Assembly: GCF_905220565.1 (NCBI RefSeq)
Contig: NC_059401.1
Location: 16,426,766 to 16,490,765, forward strand
From: Melitaea cinxia
Lineage: Eukaryota > Arthropoda > Insecta > Lepidoptera > Nymphalidae
Length of the DNA: 64,000 nt
Reading direction: 5' to 3'
Part shown: piece after piece, positions 12,174 to 23,716 of the stretch
Numbering within the stretch: position 1 is the stretch's first letter
Layout: each line of letters starts with the position of its first letter
Program-made: the position numbers and the translations under genes
The notes under the pieces: model-generated
What the model saw: only the letters and a program-made list of their open reading frames with translations
What the model was told of the DNA's origin: nothing
Databases searched by the model: none

Positions 12174-12305
12174 AAGGTTGCCTGGAAGAGATCGCTCATT
12201 AGCGATAAGGCCGCCTTTTGTACTTAACTCCTGTTTTTATCTTTGTAATTTTGCTCACTCTTGGTGTACAATAAAGAGTTTTTATTATTATTATTATTAT
12301 TATGA
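12174..12305 (+). repeat. LINE 3' end, 'gcctggaagagatcgct' family
   Basis: Begins 'ttgcctggaagagatcgct', continues 'agcgataaggccgcctttt' and ends 'gtacaataaagag' followed by (att)n. Related 3' ends lie at 26523-26558 plus 29068-29180, 32818-32880 (minus), 46478-46580 and 53800-53870. It has an AATAAA-like signal near its end. The LINE clade is not determinable from the tail alone. Confidence 0.7.
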
Positions 12306-12309
12306 ATCT

Positions 12310-13330
12310 ATGTTTACCAAAAAATCTCAAACAATGCAATACCAATCTAAAATCAAAAATGAAAACGAGAAACATTAAATTAGAAACAATCCGTCACATT
12401 TAAAAAGTCTTAATAACATGTATTTTTTTCAAAGTCATGTAAATAAAATGCCTAGCTTCTCATAAAACGGTTTATTCGCTAACATGCATGTATTAAAATT
12501 TCGCTGACTACACCCAAACTCGGTTGATAGCATCGTGTAAAGAACCGCGTCGGCTGCCAACTTCGGCAATATTTTTCTTCACTCTTGATCAGATACGGTA
12601 CGTACCTAAAATAGATAGACAGATGTGAAGCTTCGAACATTGTATCAGTACTTTTATCATGTATCGTATTTTTACGAATATAAAAACTATACACAGAATA
12701 AGTAATCGTAGAAATAAGTTAAAGGACTTATCCGTTAGTTCTTTAAACTTAGATTATATTCTAATTTTTTTTACATTACCTGAATATAGTTTAAGTATAA
12801 TGCACAGAATAACTTTTTATGTTTATAAGAATTTATGATATAAAATAATTAAATAAAAATTTTAAACAAATATCTTAATGTTCTATCGTACTATACTTTA
12901 CTTACGCAGGACATCCTGACGACTGTAAAATTCTCGTCATTTATTAAAGCTTCTGATTTGGGTGCGTCATTTATCGTTTTGGGTTTTTTACTGAAAGAAT
13001 GCCAAAGAAGCAACTCTTAAATTAGCCCCACTGACTATATAATGTATAAGAGAGATGAGACCAGCTATCCTTTTGAGCCTTTTTATTAAAGAAAGTTATA
13101 CAACTCACTTTTAGTAATACAAGACAATAGAAAAGAACTGTATGTATAGAAATTATTTGAATACATACTAAAATTGAATTGAATTAAATTTTGGAAACTA
13201 AATCCGATAAAAATGGAGCCGAGTAAATAATTTAAATACTCTTTTATACTATACAAACATAATCTCCAAAAAGACTGTGATTTGAGTTAAAATATTAAGC
13301 CATTTAACTCTTTTATTATATGACTGTGGT
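12310..13330. other. Non-coding stretch
   Basis: AT-rich, no supported gene or repeat. Confidence 0.35.
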
Positions 13331-13334
13331 AGAA

Positions 13335-13500
13335 AAAACACCCACCTGATGATGGTTGGTGATTATCGTAATTATAAATGACTGCAAAACCAGAAGTATC
13401 GCAAGCTAGGTTTGTTAACCTTAACTCCAACTCTCTCTAGGAACTCTGGGATATTGTACAGGAGAACAACATACTTGAGAGTAGTGCAGTATGATCTTGA
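13335..13500 (-). repeat. Interspersed repeat P, diverged copy
   Basis: Old copy of the repeat whose minus-strand reading in this window is 'cacctgatgatggttggtga...accagaagtatcgcaag...aggaactctgg'. Next to a better copy at 13525-13765. Confidence 0.55.
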
Positions 13501-13524
13501 GTTAGTTAAGATTTTTACAACTAG

Positions 13525-13765
13525 ATTGGTGAATAAGCATACTGCTTACCTGATGGTAACCGATTACCGTAGCATATAGATGTCTGCATACTACAAGCAA
13601 GCGCGTTGCCGACCCTACCCACCACACCCCCCAGGAGCTCTGTTCACCTTACTCGCCACGGGAACACAACCGCTTTAGAGTATTATTGAGCTGCAATCTT
13701 TTGTAAGGTCGAAGTACTTCGCCAGTCGGGCTGCTCCAGATTTTAAATAGGATATATTCTACTAT
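13525..13765 (-). repeat. Interspersed repeat P
   Basis: Repeat P in forward orientation runs from 'agggcacagcaggaaat' through 'ggagcagcccgact', 'aggtcgaggtact' (complement), 'caacgcgcttgcgatgcttc' and 'aatcgcttaccatcagg' to 'gccgacctagttatataaaa'. About ten copies occur in the window (13335, 13525, 20650, 24227, 24692, 36282, 38366, 44128, 45808, 54530). The A-rich end after 'tatat' suggests a retroposon or LINE 3' end; the family is not named here. Confidence 0.75.
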
Positions 13766-13837
13766 GCCCTACCCTACAATGATTATTATTTGTCAAAAAT
13801 TAATAAAAAATCAAATTGCCATAGAAAATATATAATA

Positions 13838-14003
13838 CTAGCTTTTACCCGCGGCTTCGCTCGTATTGATTTTTTTTAATAAAAAGTAACCTATATTACT
13901 TTTGATACCTCCAAAAATATGTGTACAAAGTTTCATGATGATTGGTTAAGTAGTTTATGCGTGAAAGCGTAATAAGCAAACTTACATTCACATTTATAAT
14001 TTT
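13838..14003 (-). mobile_element. Helitron 3'-end fragment
   Basis: On the minus strand it ends 'cgaagccgcgggtaaaagCTAG' followed by T, the typical lepidopteran Helitron terminus with A/T insertion. The 5' part is not delimited. Confidence 0.65.
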
Positions 14004-14419
14004 ATCTAATCTAATAATAATTAGCGATATACTTTTTTCTTTGATTGTACCAGTAAAACATGCATACAATATATCGTGTCGTGTGTAAATATCGTATCGT
14101 ACAGGAGTAAATAAGTTTTCTCTACAAAAACCATACTCAAGAAACGATTCATTTGAAACGTCATCGTAGCAGCTAAACAAAAACTCGTCTCAGAAGGCGA
14201 GTTAAAACAAAAAAGCCCGATAACGGGTAAATGGTTAATGTGAAATCGATATCGGTCGTACTGATGGGATTTGATGAATGCGTTGTTAATGTCGTTACGT
14301 ATTGTTTTTAGGGTACACGGCCAAACTGATGGAACCATATTATTGAAACGGTACTTTTTAACCGTCTATATAACAGGTTTAATATTTTTTTATACAAATA
14401 TGATACAAATATTGAATAT

Positions 14420-14530
14420 AGTTTGCTGTGTGGTTACGGCAGCAAGAATATAGCCAGCCCCTCTCTTCCCGTGGATGTCGTAAGAGGCGACTAAGGGAAA
14501 ACACAATTCAACTACCACCTTGGAGTTTAC
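14420..14530 (+). repeat. Retrotransposon 3' region, partial
   Basis: 'tctcttcccgtgg', 'gtcgtaagaggcgactaagg' and 'ctaccaccttgga' match the complete copies at 21862-22203 and 30613-30921, then the match stops. Confidence 0.7.
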
Positions 14531-14540
14531 GCATAATTAT

Positions 14541-14632
14541 AAAACGTCGTAACGAGGTCATTCGTTCAGTAAATTTTACTTCTCATACTTTTTCATACCG
14601 GGGGCCTTATATGAAAAGCGATTCTTAAGGTT
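14541..14632 (+). repeat. MITE-like repeat, partial copy 3
   Basis: 'cgtaacgaggtcattcgttc' and 'ttcataccgggggcc' match 10703-10865; the first half is missing. Confidence 0.6.
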
Positions 14633-14879
14633 TAACCTCCAAAAAGTTAAAACGTATGAAAATGAATGAACTAGTTGGCTATTAAACTCGTTTAAGCAGA
14701 TGATTTTAATAATTGTGCCCAGGTACGAAACCCTTAGTGTGCGAGTACGGCTCAAACTTGACCGTTTTTTAATACACTAGATTTCCCACGCAGTTGTAAT
14801 GAAATTGATGGTTTTCACTTATATTACTTTTCACCTTTTTTTATAAATAAATAATAGTAAAAATATCTTAAAACATTTC

Positions 14880-14937
14880 ACACACGGTCGTCTGTTCCTA
14901 TGGTAAGCAACTTAATGCTTGTGTTACAGGTAGGTGT
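14880..14937 (-). repeat. SINE family A tail fragment
   Basis: 'cacacggtcgtctgttccta...gcaacttaatgcttgtgtta' equals the 3' tail of the family A SINE in reverse. Confidence 0.75.
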
Positions 14938-15004
14938 GTACTTGCAACTAATTGAGGTATTTATAAATATTTTTTTATCGTAAATTATTTACAAATAAGT
15001 AGGT

Positions 15005-15080
15005 TGGAAACACGACACGATCCAGTCTGTGACATCCCACAGCTGGACATAGAACTTTTTCTCCATGTAGGAGAAGGTTC
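15005..15080 (-). repeat. SINE tail fragment
   Basis: Degraded 'gacatcccacagctggacatagaac...ctccatgtaggagaagg', a minus-strand B/C SINE tail, immediately before a longer copy. Confidence 0.65.
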
Positions 15081-15118
15081 AAGTAGGTTGTCTAAATTGA
15101 ACATGCTTTAACGCTTAA

Positions 15119-15420
15119 CGCTTCAGCCTGTAATATCCCACTACTGGGCATAGGCCTCTTTCTCCATGTAGGAGAAGGATCAGAGCTTAATCCACCACGG
15201 TGCTCCAATGCGGGTTGGCGGATATATTGCCTACCATGAGTAACGATCGCTATCAGGTGTACATGATAACAACTGGGACCGACGGCTTCACGTGCTCTCC
15301 GAGGCACGGTAGGGAGACCCACAAGGACTGCACAAACACTCAGACCACGGCAAACACCTGTATGGCCAATACAAATGTTTGTCATGTGGGGGATGGCACC
15401 CGCCGTTGCGCCAACGCGGC
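15119..15420 (-). repeat. tRNA-derived SINE, family B
   Basis: Nearly the same as the complete copy 34167-34509 along its body. The head is shortened: the sequence around the B box is missing between 'gtcatgtggg' and 'cgccgttgcgcc'. The open frames crossing it on both strands are SINE artefacts. Confidence 0.85.
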
Positions 15421-16195
15421 ACGTTGGGTTAGCATATGAAAACACGATACTGTTATCTGGATTAGAACCTATTCGCGCAGTCGTTGTTTTGTTATAATTC
15501 TGCTTATTAGAGACTATCTTATCGAAATGATTATTAAAAAAAAGTAATCCAAACAACACCGTGTTAATGCAGCACAAATAAACACAGTCGTAAAGTGCAA
15601 TAAAGAGAATATCACTTCGCTAAAAAAATATTTCGCTACGAAGAAACCTTTTAACTTAATTACAATCCGAAAGATAGCTCCACTGTAATATTATTCAGAT
15701 GTTGCATAATAAAATTTTAATTCAGGCGGGAAAGCGACTGCAATCAACAGCAGCGTGACAAATTATATGAGTGGTGTGCCTGACGCGCGAGACAAGAACG
15801 TGACGGATGGATACCACAAATTAAACTCTGCAAGTCGTGTAGAGTCTAATTAAAAATGTTAAATCGGTAACTTAACAGTTTACACAGTATTTAGCGTGAC
15901 ATATTAGTGGGTTCCAATAGTAATTATCCTTAAACATTATTTCCTAAGAATGATTTACAATTTTGCTTAGTCTTTGTTACATACCGGTAACAAATGTAAC
16001 TAGTAGATATTATAACTATGATGACTCTGTTGTCGCGCTAGAAATCCTGTGATACGGCATACCGTGACTCAAGTAGTGACAAAATCACAAGCTATTAAAT
16101 ATTAGGTCACATAATTTCATTTACTTTTTAGAAGATATTTAATTTCTTTTTTATTTTTTATATTCATTAACTTTGCTAACCATTACATTTGAATT
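15421..16195. other. Non-coding stretch
   Basis: AT-rich; no gene or matched repeat recognised. Confidence 0.35.
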
Positions 16196-16312
16196 GGCCA
16201 TATAGATATTTGTCGAGGTCTGAGCATTTGTGTATTGTGTGTTTCCGAACACCCGACACAGGAGAAACTCCCACTGGAGGCCATTGGATGTGAAGCATTT
16301 ATTTACTTGATT
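16196..16312 (+). repeat. SINE fragment with alternative tail (family D)
   Basis: Shares 'tggccatatagatatttgtc' and the ggtctgagcatttgtg block with family B. It continues into a different body ('acacccgacacaggagaaa...ggaggccattggatgtgaag'). The same combination is at 33630-33790 (minus) and 60245-60420 (minus). Confidence 0.6.
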
Positions 16313-16654
16313 TGAAACAGATATTTTATTATTATACCTAGTAATGAAACCACAGTCCTAATAGTAACAATAATAGATTTGTATATTTGACGAGACAGAT
16401 TGAGAAAGCCTTGGAGACATTGTATCATTGTTGTAAACTTCCATTATGTTACAGAAATATATTAGTACAATAGAGTACATTGTTGTCCACATTAATATAA
16501 TTTGGGACCATAACGTATATATATAAAGGATTACAAGCAAAAATAAGACCAAATAGGTATAACACATACCATTTCTAAGGTGAGGTAAGGTAAGGTACAA
16601 AAATCAGTCAAATATAAGCTAAATTAGGCAAAAGATAAGCTTACGACTGAATGA

Positions 16655-16954
16655 AATCAAAAATCAAAATCAAAAATAGCTTTATTTAAATAGGCTCTAA
16701 GAGCACTTTTGAATCGTCATTTTACAAATTAAAACTTTAAAAATTAATTATTATTTTTGTAAAAGTGAAGCTACCACCGATTCGGAATGTAGATTCTGCG
16801 AAGAAGAATCGGCAAGAAACTCCGCAGTTACTCTTTTGCAAATATTATATAAACTGTGTTTTAGAACAAAATTAGAAACATGTTGCATGAAATACAGCGT
16901 CACTAAGTCCACACATCTTTATCAACTATGTAATCTTGCACCGAGTAATAAGCT
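16655..16954 (-). repeat. 3' UTR of CR1/Jockey-like LINE
   Basis: Lies directly downstream of the LINE frame below. Contains the recurrent 3'-UTR block that reads on the plus strand 'accgattcggaatgtagatt...cggcaagaaactccgcag'. Copies of this block alone lie at 17652, 51425, 59083 (plus) and 62395. Confidence 0.75.
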
Positions 16955-17451
16955 TTATCTATTAATTTTTTTTTTAATAAAAACTTTAAATTTATGTTGA
17001 GACAATTCCAAAATCGTTTGTGGTATTTTATTATACATGCGAATACCATGACCCAGAAAGGAAACGTTTACTTTGCGCAGTCGAAAACTTGGAGTTACAA
17101 TTTTGTTATTCCGTCTCGTGATTACAATCTGATTATTACTATTTATTTCAAAACAATGAATATTTTGGTGGATATACATAATATTGTTATAAATATACTG
17201 CGACGCGATCGTTAATATGTCCATTGTCCACCTTTTGGAAAACTAAGATCGTAAATGCCGCGAATAGCCCTTTTTTGCAAGATAAATATAGTCTCAATAT
17301 CTGTAGCATTACCCCATAGTAACAGGCCGTAAGACATAACACTATGTAAATAGCTAAAATATATTAAGCGTGCAGTTGCAACTTCGGTCAGTTGTCGTAC
17401 TTTTCTAACTGCGAATGCCGCGGAGCTGAGTCTACCATTCAAGGATGACAA
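16955..17451 (-). pseudogene. CR1/Jockey-like LINE, C-terminal end of reverse transcriptase ORF
   Basis: Two minus-strand frames in series make up the C-terminus of a non-LTR retrotransposon polyprotein. The first (17451-17212) contains VRKVRQLT, TARLIYFSYLHSVMSYG and LLWGNATD, then the QKRAIRGIY block. The second (17224-16955) contains ASQYIYNNIMYIHQN and the terminal FLGHGIRMYNKIP motif. These are conserved in the post-RT region of lepidopteran Jockey/CR1 LINEs. They are out of frame with each other at about 17215-17224, so at least one indel has occurred. The RT catalytic core and endonuclease are absent: a 5'-truncated dead copy followed by its own 3' UTR. Confidence 0.85.
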
Positions 17452-17651
17452 ATGGATGGAAAATGTAATCGTTTATAGACTGTTGCATTAATTTTTGCTT
17501 ACATGTCACTGGTTCGATGCCTGTTCATAATAACTATTTATAGATCTTGAATATGTTTGCACGGTATGGGTGCATAGGGATTTTTCCGGGACCCCAACAC
17601 CAGTTTTATTACACTGAAGGTCATTGAGTGGGGGGTGCTTATATAATTTAT

Positions 17652-17800
17652 TATTTAATTAAAAATGGCTTTATTTAAATAGGCTTCAAAAGTTCTTTTA
17701 AATTTGTTTATTGTTTAAATAACTATAAAATGGAAGCGACTACCGATTTGGAATTTAGATTCTGCGAGAACCAGGAACAAACTCCGCAGTTACTCATTAC
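17652..17800 (-). repeat. LINE 3'-UTR fragment
   Basis: A second, ORF-less copy of the 16655 3' UTR ('ctttatttaaataggctt...ctaccgatttggaatttaga'). Confidence 0.7.
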
Positions 17801-17822
17801 AAGAACCTGTATTTATTTCATA

Positions 17823-18202
17823 CTAGCTGACCCCGCAAACATTGTTTTGCCATATATGTTATTAATCCCCTTGATCTTCTCCCCTATAAATTAAGGGTAT
17901 GAAGAATAGATGTTGGCCGATTCTCAGACCTACCCGATATGAACACAAAATTTCATAAAATCAGTCCAGCCATTTCGGAGGAGTATTGTAAGTAACATTA
18001 TGACACGAGAATTTTATATATAAGATTTTTCACTGAATTTTTTGTTCAATAATAATAAAATATAGCTCATACCAATCTGAACAAATAGTGTAACTTTCTG
18101 TTAGTGAAAGAATTTTCGTGATCGGATCAGTATTTGCGAAAGATGGTAATCTTACAAACAAACAAAGTTAGAAACTTGACCTCTTTATAATATTAGTATA
18201 GA
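17823..18202 (-). mobile_element. Non-autonomous Helitron, complete
   Basis: On the minus strand it starts TCTATACTAATATTATAAAG and ends GGGGTCAGCTAG, flanked by A on the 5' side and T on the 3' side, as expected for Helitron insertion into AT. About 380 bp, no coding capacity. A sister copy is 29969-30327 (plus); a truncated one is at 54883-55092. Confidence 0.85.
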
Positions 18203-18369
18203 TGATATGTCAAATCTTTAATCAATTATAAAGTGATAAATTACATTAAGTTGCGATACGACACTAGACAAGAGCTTGATGGATGCGGAACCGCTAATTC
18301 AACATATAGCGCATCCACGATTTGATTGACATATTTTGCTATTTACAATATCATTATTATACTAGATGA

Positions 18370-18915
18370 CTTACGATTTGTTCCACAATGTCAAAAAATG
18401 GCTTCAAATTCGCGTTGACACGCAATAAGGTGATGTTGAGTGTATGGTGGGATTGGAAGGGCATCGTACATTATGAGCTTTTACCGACGATAACATAATA
18501 TATTTGAATTCCTACTTTCAACAGCTGATAAAACTTAATCAAGAAATTGGGAATAATCGGCTAGAGTTAATCAACAAAAAAGGGGTAGTCTTTCATTACG
18601 ACAACGCCCGAACACACACGTCTTTAGCCACTCAGTAAACATTGAGAGAGTTTCACTGGGACTTTTTAATGCATGTACCATGTAGCCCCGATCCCCCCCC
18701 CCCCCCTTCCTCAGTTTTCCATCTCTTTCGATCTCTTTAGATTTTTTTAGGTAATGAAAAGTTAACACCAAGAGAGGACTATCAAAGCTGCTTATAGCGG
18801 TTTTTTAATGAGCAGTCCCAAAATCCCTTCAGTAATGGAATCTTGTAACTATCTACGAGATAGCGGTAAGTTATCGAACAAAATGGTACATTTATATTAT
18901 AATTAATGTGAATAA
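18370..18915 (+). pseudogene. Decayed mariner transposase, second lineage
   Basis: Plus-strand translation gives pieces of a mariner transposase: VMLSVWWDWKGIVHYELL, then GVVFHYDNARTHTSLA with the second catalytic Asp, then HVPCSPDP around the third. Near the end is NEKLTPREDYQSC. Stops and frameshifts interrupt it, including a TAA soon after the DNARTH block, and a run of about 15 C follows the third motif. It belongs to a different mariner lineage from the intact element at 1145-2423 (WWDWKG and DNARPH-type motifs against FWDAHG and DNAPCH). No terminal repeats were identified. Confidence 0.85.
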
Positions 18916-19164
18916 ATGTTGTAAAATCTTACCTTGAATTTCTATATAAAATAAGAAAAAACTTTGCCCCAACCTTCATTTATACTGATGTACTTTTCAA
19001 TAAAAATATTTATTAAAAGCTGTTTATTTCAATAAAATAAATGTTACCAATCTTGATTTAGATAAACTTATCTTGATTAAAATATTTATGCTGAACAAAT
19101 AGTAAACGAATACAACAAAGTATTTTAAATACAAGAACAAACAGAAAAAAATACTCTACTGGTA

Positions 19165-19510
19165 TAATACTGGTGTAATAGTGCGTGTGCCGTGTTCGCG
19201 GCGCCTAAACACCGATGGCCGCGGGTTCGATTCCCGGGGTGGTGCATTCGGGGTGGATATTTGTGTTTATACAAAATTTATTTCCGGTCTGATTATTCTT
19301 GCGTGTCTCCCCACCGTGTCTTGGAGAGCAGGTTAAGTTGTCGATCCCGGCTGTTATCATGTACTTCATGTATGTGTGTGATAGCGATCGTTACTCACAG
19401 TAGGGAATATATTCGCCAACCCACATCGGAGCAGCGTGGTGGATTAATCTCTAATCCTTCTCCTACATGGGGAAAGAGGCCTATGCCCGTGGAATATTAC
19501 GGGATAAAGT
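19165..19510 (+). repeat. tRNA-derived SINE, family C
   Basis: Head 'ctggtgtaatagtgcgtgtg', B box 'gggttcgattcccgg'; the body 'tctccccaccgtgtcttgg', 'ttgttatcatgta'-type block and tail 'aaagaggcctatgcccgtgg' are shared with family B. The head differs from family B, so the two families share a body but not a tRNA-like promoter. Confidence 0.85.
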
Positions 19511-19917
19511 GAATTATTACAAAATATAATAAGCTATTAATATTCAAAGTTAATAAAAATTGTTAAATAGTACAATAAAAATGTCTAGTGCATTCACAGG
19601 CAAAAGTTTGATAAAGGCCGCCTACAATACAGCAAACATTTAGATTTAAAACTGTAAACTAGCATAAAAGTCTCTGCAATAATTTTATGTTTTAGTTCCG
19701 GTAGCGGTCGGCTCTTCTCGCGTGGAACACTGACAAACACTTCCTAGGCCCGGGTTATACCTTTATTGTCTTGTTAGCAAACTTTGCGCCAGCAATCATT
19801 TTGAGGAACAATTCAGCTAGAGTTAGTTTTGTAAATGAAGAGCTTTTTTATAGAAATGTGTTCACGTTTGTTACGTATTGATTAAGCGACATTTTGAAGA
19901 AATGCAACATTTATATG
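19511..19917. other. Non-coding stretch
   Basis: No supported feature. Confidence 0.35.
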
Positions 19918-20175
19918 TCATGATTTTCAAATAAACAAGATATTATTTTGATTTTTAAAATTGGTTTTTTGACTTATATGATTTCCTTTTATTTATAAGA
20001 TAGTGTTTTGATATTTTTAAGCGTCATAATTTTCAGTTAAACAAGATATTATTTTGATTTTTAAAATTGATTTTTTGACTTAGATGATTTCCTTTTATTT
20101 ATAAGACTCTGCTTTGATTTTTTTAAGCGTCATAATTTTCAGTTAAATAAGATATTGTTTTGATTTTTAAAATTA
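19918..20175. repeat. 106-bp tandem repeat, about 2.4 units
   Basis: Units begin at 19918, 20024 and 20130 with 'tcat(g/a)attttcaattaaa'-like starts and contain 'aagatattattttgattttt' and 'gatttccttttatttataag'. The third unit is partial. Confidence 0.85.
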
Positions 20176-20649
20176 AGAGTGTACTTTTTGACTTGAATTA
20201 TTTATCGTACGAGTCAACAAACGACATTCTTTCAGTTCTCATTGAGCATTGGAGCGGACGGGGCTCTATAAATATTTTCGAAGTATTTATAAAATGGTGC
20301 TTGTGCTTGAAGTGTGCGAATCAAGAGTCGATAATATTGATGAAGGAGTTTCGTTTATATACCTTAAAGAGTCTTATTTACAGATATGGTCATTAAAAAC
20401 TAGATACAAAATTCTTTACAATAAATGGCTTTACAATAATAGGTGTTATTTAAAGGTAATACAACGCTATCAAAGTAAAACATAGATTGCGTGCCTTTTA
20501 CTTTATTAAAGTACATATTTTATATTTTAAATAACAATAAATATGACATCTTGTAGCGTGTATGGCAATGAAATAAACTATCGTAGTAGATTCTTTAATG
20601 AAATTGTTGTTTTGTTTGCAAGTAAAGATTGATAATAATTGATTTAACT

Positions 20650-20930
20650 GTGGTAGAGCACAGAAGAAATTTCCTTCTCAAAATACGGAGCAGCCCGACT
20701 GAGGTAGTACCTCGACCTTACAGAAGACCACAGCTAAATAATACTGTTTTCAAGCAGTATCGTGTTCCTGTTGGTCAGTAAGGTGACCAGATCTCCTGGG
20801 CGGGATTGGGGATTGGGTCGGCAACGCGCTTGCGATGCTTCTGGTGTTGCAGGCATCTATAAGCTACGGTAATCGCTTACTATCAGCAGGTGAGTCGTAC
20901 GCTTGTTTGCCGACCCAGTTATATAAAAAA
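20650..20930 (+). repeat. Interspersed repeat P
   Basis: Full-length forward copy, from 'ggtagagcacagaagaaatt' to 'gccgacccagttatataaaa'. Confidence 0.8.
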
Positions 20931-20934
20931 CGCT

Positions 20935-21488
20935 ACATCTTACAAAAAAGTTCGTTTTTATGATATTTAAATATTTTTATACTAAATAAAAGATAATTCA
21001 ATGTGCACTTAACGGATGAAATATGTGATATTAAATTATTGAATTTATTTTCCTATAAAAATCCCACACCAACATAATTTTAAACCATGAAGAAATATTA
21101 TACCACCTATTAATTATCTTGGCTTAAAAGTTCTGTTCTTATAAAACAATGTCTTGTAGCTGCACTTTTGAAATACATTAAGATTACACGGGATCATTAT
21201 AAGGTTGATATAGTGGGCCATATTTTAACGTCACGAGGCTATTAGCAGACTCCAGGTGGACTCCATTACATGTTTGGTCATGTTGAAACAATAACACTCA
21301 TCTATTACGTTCGCTTCATAAAAAGAGTATTCATGGTTTTGAATATCATTAGTATACTTATGATACAATATCAATTTGTAAGCGAGATTTTTTTTCCTTT
21401 AGTAGTGATACGAATAGTTTTTCATTACTTTGTTTTATCGTATTTGCAAACATTTCTAAAAACAGTTAGTATAAAAAAGGAGTATGTT
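20935..21488. other. Non-coding stretch
   Basis: AT-rich; a 73-codon frame (21270-21491) has no recognisable similarity. Confidence 0.35.
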
Positions 21489-21645
21489 TAGACTACACGA
21501 CTGAAGTTAAACTTCTATAATTCCGTCTAACTCATATCTCCTCTTAACTTCCTTTCGCCTCGACTAATCACACTTTTCGTAACGCTCCGTCACGCATTTC
21601 CCATCTTGCTCCCAAAGTTAAGCGTGCGTAAAAAAAGTTTTAATT
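21489..21645 (+). mobile_element. MITE M2
   Basis: Begins 'agactacacgactgaagtta', contains 'cgtaacgctccgtcacgcat' and ends 'gcgtgcgtaaaaaaagtttta'. The ends are imperfect inverted repeats (ctgaagtaaaacttctt against aagaagtgttacttca in the other copies). Copies: 49211, 50301 and 63552 (minus). Confidence 0.65.
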
Positions 21646-21861
21646 CAGAAACTTTATAGTTTAATCATTTTTTCCTAAATTTGTATTATGGATTAAATAA
21701 AAATATTTCTTGAAGTCGTTAAGACGTTAAATAATTTCAGTTGAATTCGTTCGCGAGTGTTAAATTTGTCACTTGGCGAACACAAAAAGTTTTAACTGTC
21801 CGAACGTTATTAAGATCCTTTTAGATTTTATGTTTATTGAAAAAACATAACTTATATTTTA

Positions 21862-22203
21862 CTGTGTGGCTACGGTACTAAAGAATATTGGCTATATTCC
21901 CCCTCTCTTCCCGTGGGTGTTGTAAGAGGCGACTAAGGGATAACACAGTTCCGCTACCACCTTGGAACTTAAAAAGTCGATCGGTGGCGGGATAATTATC
22001 TAACTGCTGGCTTCGAAATATACAGGCCGAAGACGGGCAGCAGCGTCTTCGGTGCGACAAAGCCAGCCCTGCGGTCACCAACCCGCCTGCCCATCGTGGT
22101 GACTATGGGCAAAACACATGAGTTCACGTTATTTTTGGCGTAAACTTGTGGAGGCCTATGTCCAGCAGTGGACTGTATAGGCTGTAATGATGATGATGAT
22201 GAT
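21862..22203 (+). repeat. RTE-like retrotransposon 3' end
   Basis: Runs from 'ctgtgtggctacggtactaa' to 'ggcctatgtccagcagtgga' and ends in (atg)n ('gatgatgatgatgat'). Termination in a short tandem repeat rather than poly(A) is typical of RTE-clade LINEs (family knowledge). No coding part remains. Sister copy 30613-30921. Confidence 0.75.
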
Positions 22204-23429
22204 ATTTTTAGACCACTATTACTTTTGGACATTGTCTTATTATTCAATCCCGTCCACAGTATCTAAATAATTATATGAAACCATAATACTTTCAAATGAT
22301 GATATCGAATAGAAATTGTATTTCACATTGTTGTTTATTTAACATTATATCATGAACGAGCTCGAGATACGCTCTGAAGCTTAGTTGAGTGGAACACACA
22401 CAAACAATAGGCTCAGTGGGTTGACGTTGCTGCTTAGTTATTCCGGGACTAATTCCGAGCAGTGCACTGACGTACGTTATGAACTGCTTTGGGTATTCCG
22501 TCTTCTGAACTTGGCAAAAGGATGTCTAGAACTGATATTTATTGTTTTACAAGCGTATTGTTATATTATTAGTATGCTATGTTTGGTTTGCGATATTCTG
22601 AATTATTTAGAGTTACGTTATTCGCTTGAGTTACATAAATCTTAAAGATAATAAACGATAAAAAGGCTGGATAATTAAGCTTATTTCAATAAAAAAATGA
22701 TTAGCTGTTTTTAATCTGAAAATATATATGTGTTGAAGCTTTATTATATTAAACAAGCATATCCGCATGATATCCGTAGTATAAGATAAGCAGGACATTG
22801 GTTGTTCCTGTAGAACAATCTAGAAAGATTTTATCACGCATGATCGAGGATTTGACAGCTGGCATTTTATAGGCGTCTCTAAAATAATATCGCGAATACG
22901 AATAATTCAATATAAATATAGCTCGTAGTACGTGTCTAGTAAAAACAAATGTGCTATTCAGAATATTGATACGCAAACATTACTATTATAAACTTTTACT
23001 TACTGAAATCTTTTAAATTATATTGTGACACCAGTAAATATATAGTACTGGTAACAAAAAAACCATATCACCATAAACATTTGGAGCGTAAAATAATTTT
23101 CAATAAAATGATCATATTTGAAAGATAAGCCGTATTAACCGTGTAACCCTATCGCTTTTGTGAACCAATGAACTTCGCTTCGTATATTTAATACATTCAA
23201 AATATCTGATGGAGAATTACTTGCGCTGTTTTATTTCAAGTAAAAAACTAAGAGTGCGGGCATTTTGAGTAAACGCCTTACTACTGAGAATCGAGTGACA
23301 GGGATTAAAAAAAACAAAAAACTATAAAATAATGTGAATAACTGTAAATGTACCATAAATGTTTTTTTTTTTATAATTTTTAATATAATCCTATCAGTTG
23401 TTCTTAACCTCTTAACAACCGTTGTTTTG
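22204..23429. other. Non-coding stretch
   Basis: An 86-codon frame at 22385-22645 is somewhat GC-richer at its start but has no family resemblance and no ATG at its first residue (GTG). Nothing else recognised. Confidence 0.35.
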
Positions 23430-23716
23430 TAATGGCGCGTGGTTTGTGTCGGCCCTTAAACACCGTGGTTTTGCGGAATCGACTCCGGTCGGGATATTTG
23501 TATGTGAACAAATATTTGTTTCCGCTTTGAATATTTATCTTTGTGGGTCTCTCCACCGTACCTCTGTTGTTCTTATCATAGATACCTGTTAGCGATAATT
23601 ACTCATAGTAGGGATATCCGCCAACCCGCAATGGAGCAGTGTGGTGGATTAAGCTCCAATGCTTCTCCTACAAGGAAAAGGAGGCCTACGTCCAGAATTT
23701 GGGGTGTTACAAGCTA
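23430..23716 (+). repeat. tRNA-derived SINE, family C, diverged
   Basis: Head 'ggcgcgtggtttgtgtcggc', damaged B box ('ttgcggaatcgactccgg'), body 'gggtctctccaccgtacctc' and tail 'aaaaggaggcctacgtccag'. Confidence 0.75.

Noticed and set aside
15092..15577. 161-codon minus-strand frame
   Set aside because: Runs along a SINE copy; its sequence is translated SINE body, as is the plus frame at 15200-15439.
22385..22645. 86-codon frame with hydrophobic C-terminal half
   Set aside because: GTG start, AT-driven hydrophobicity, no signal of a real gene.
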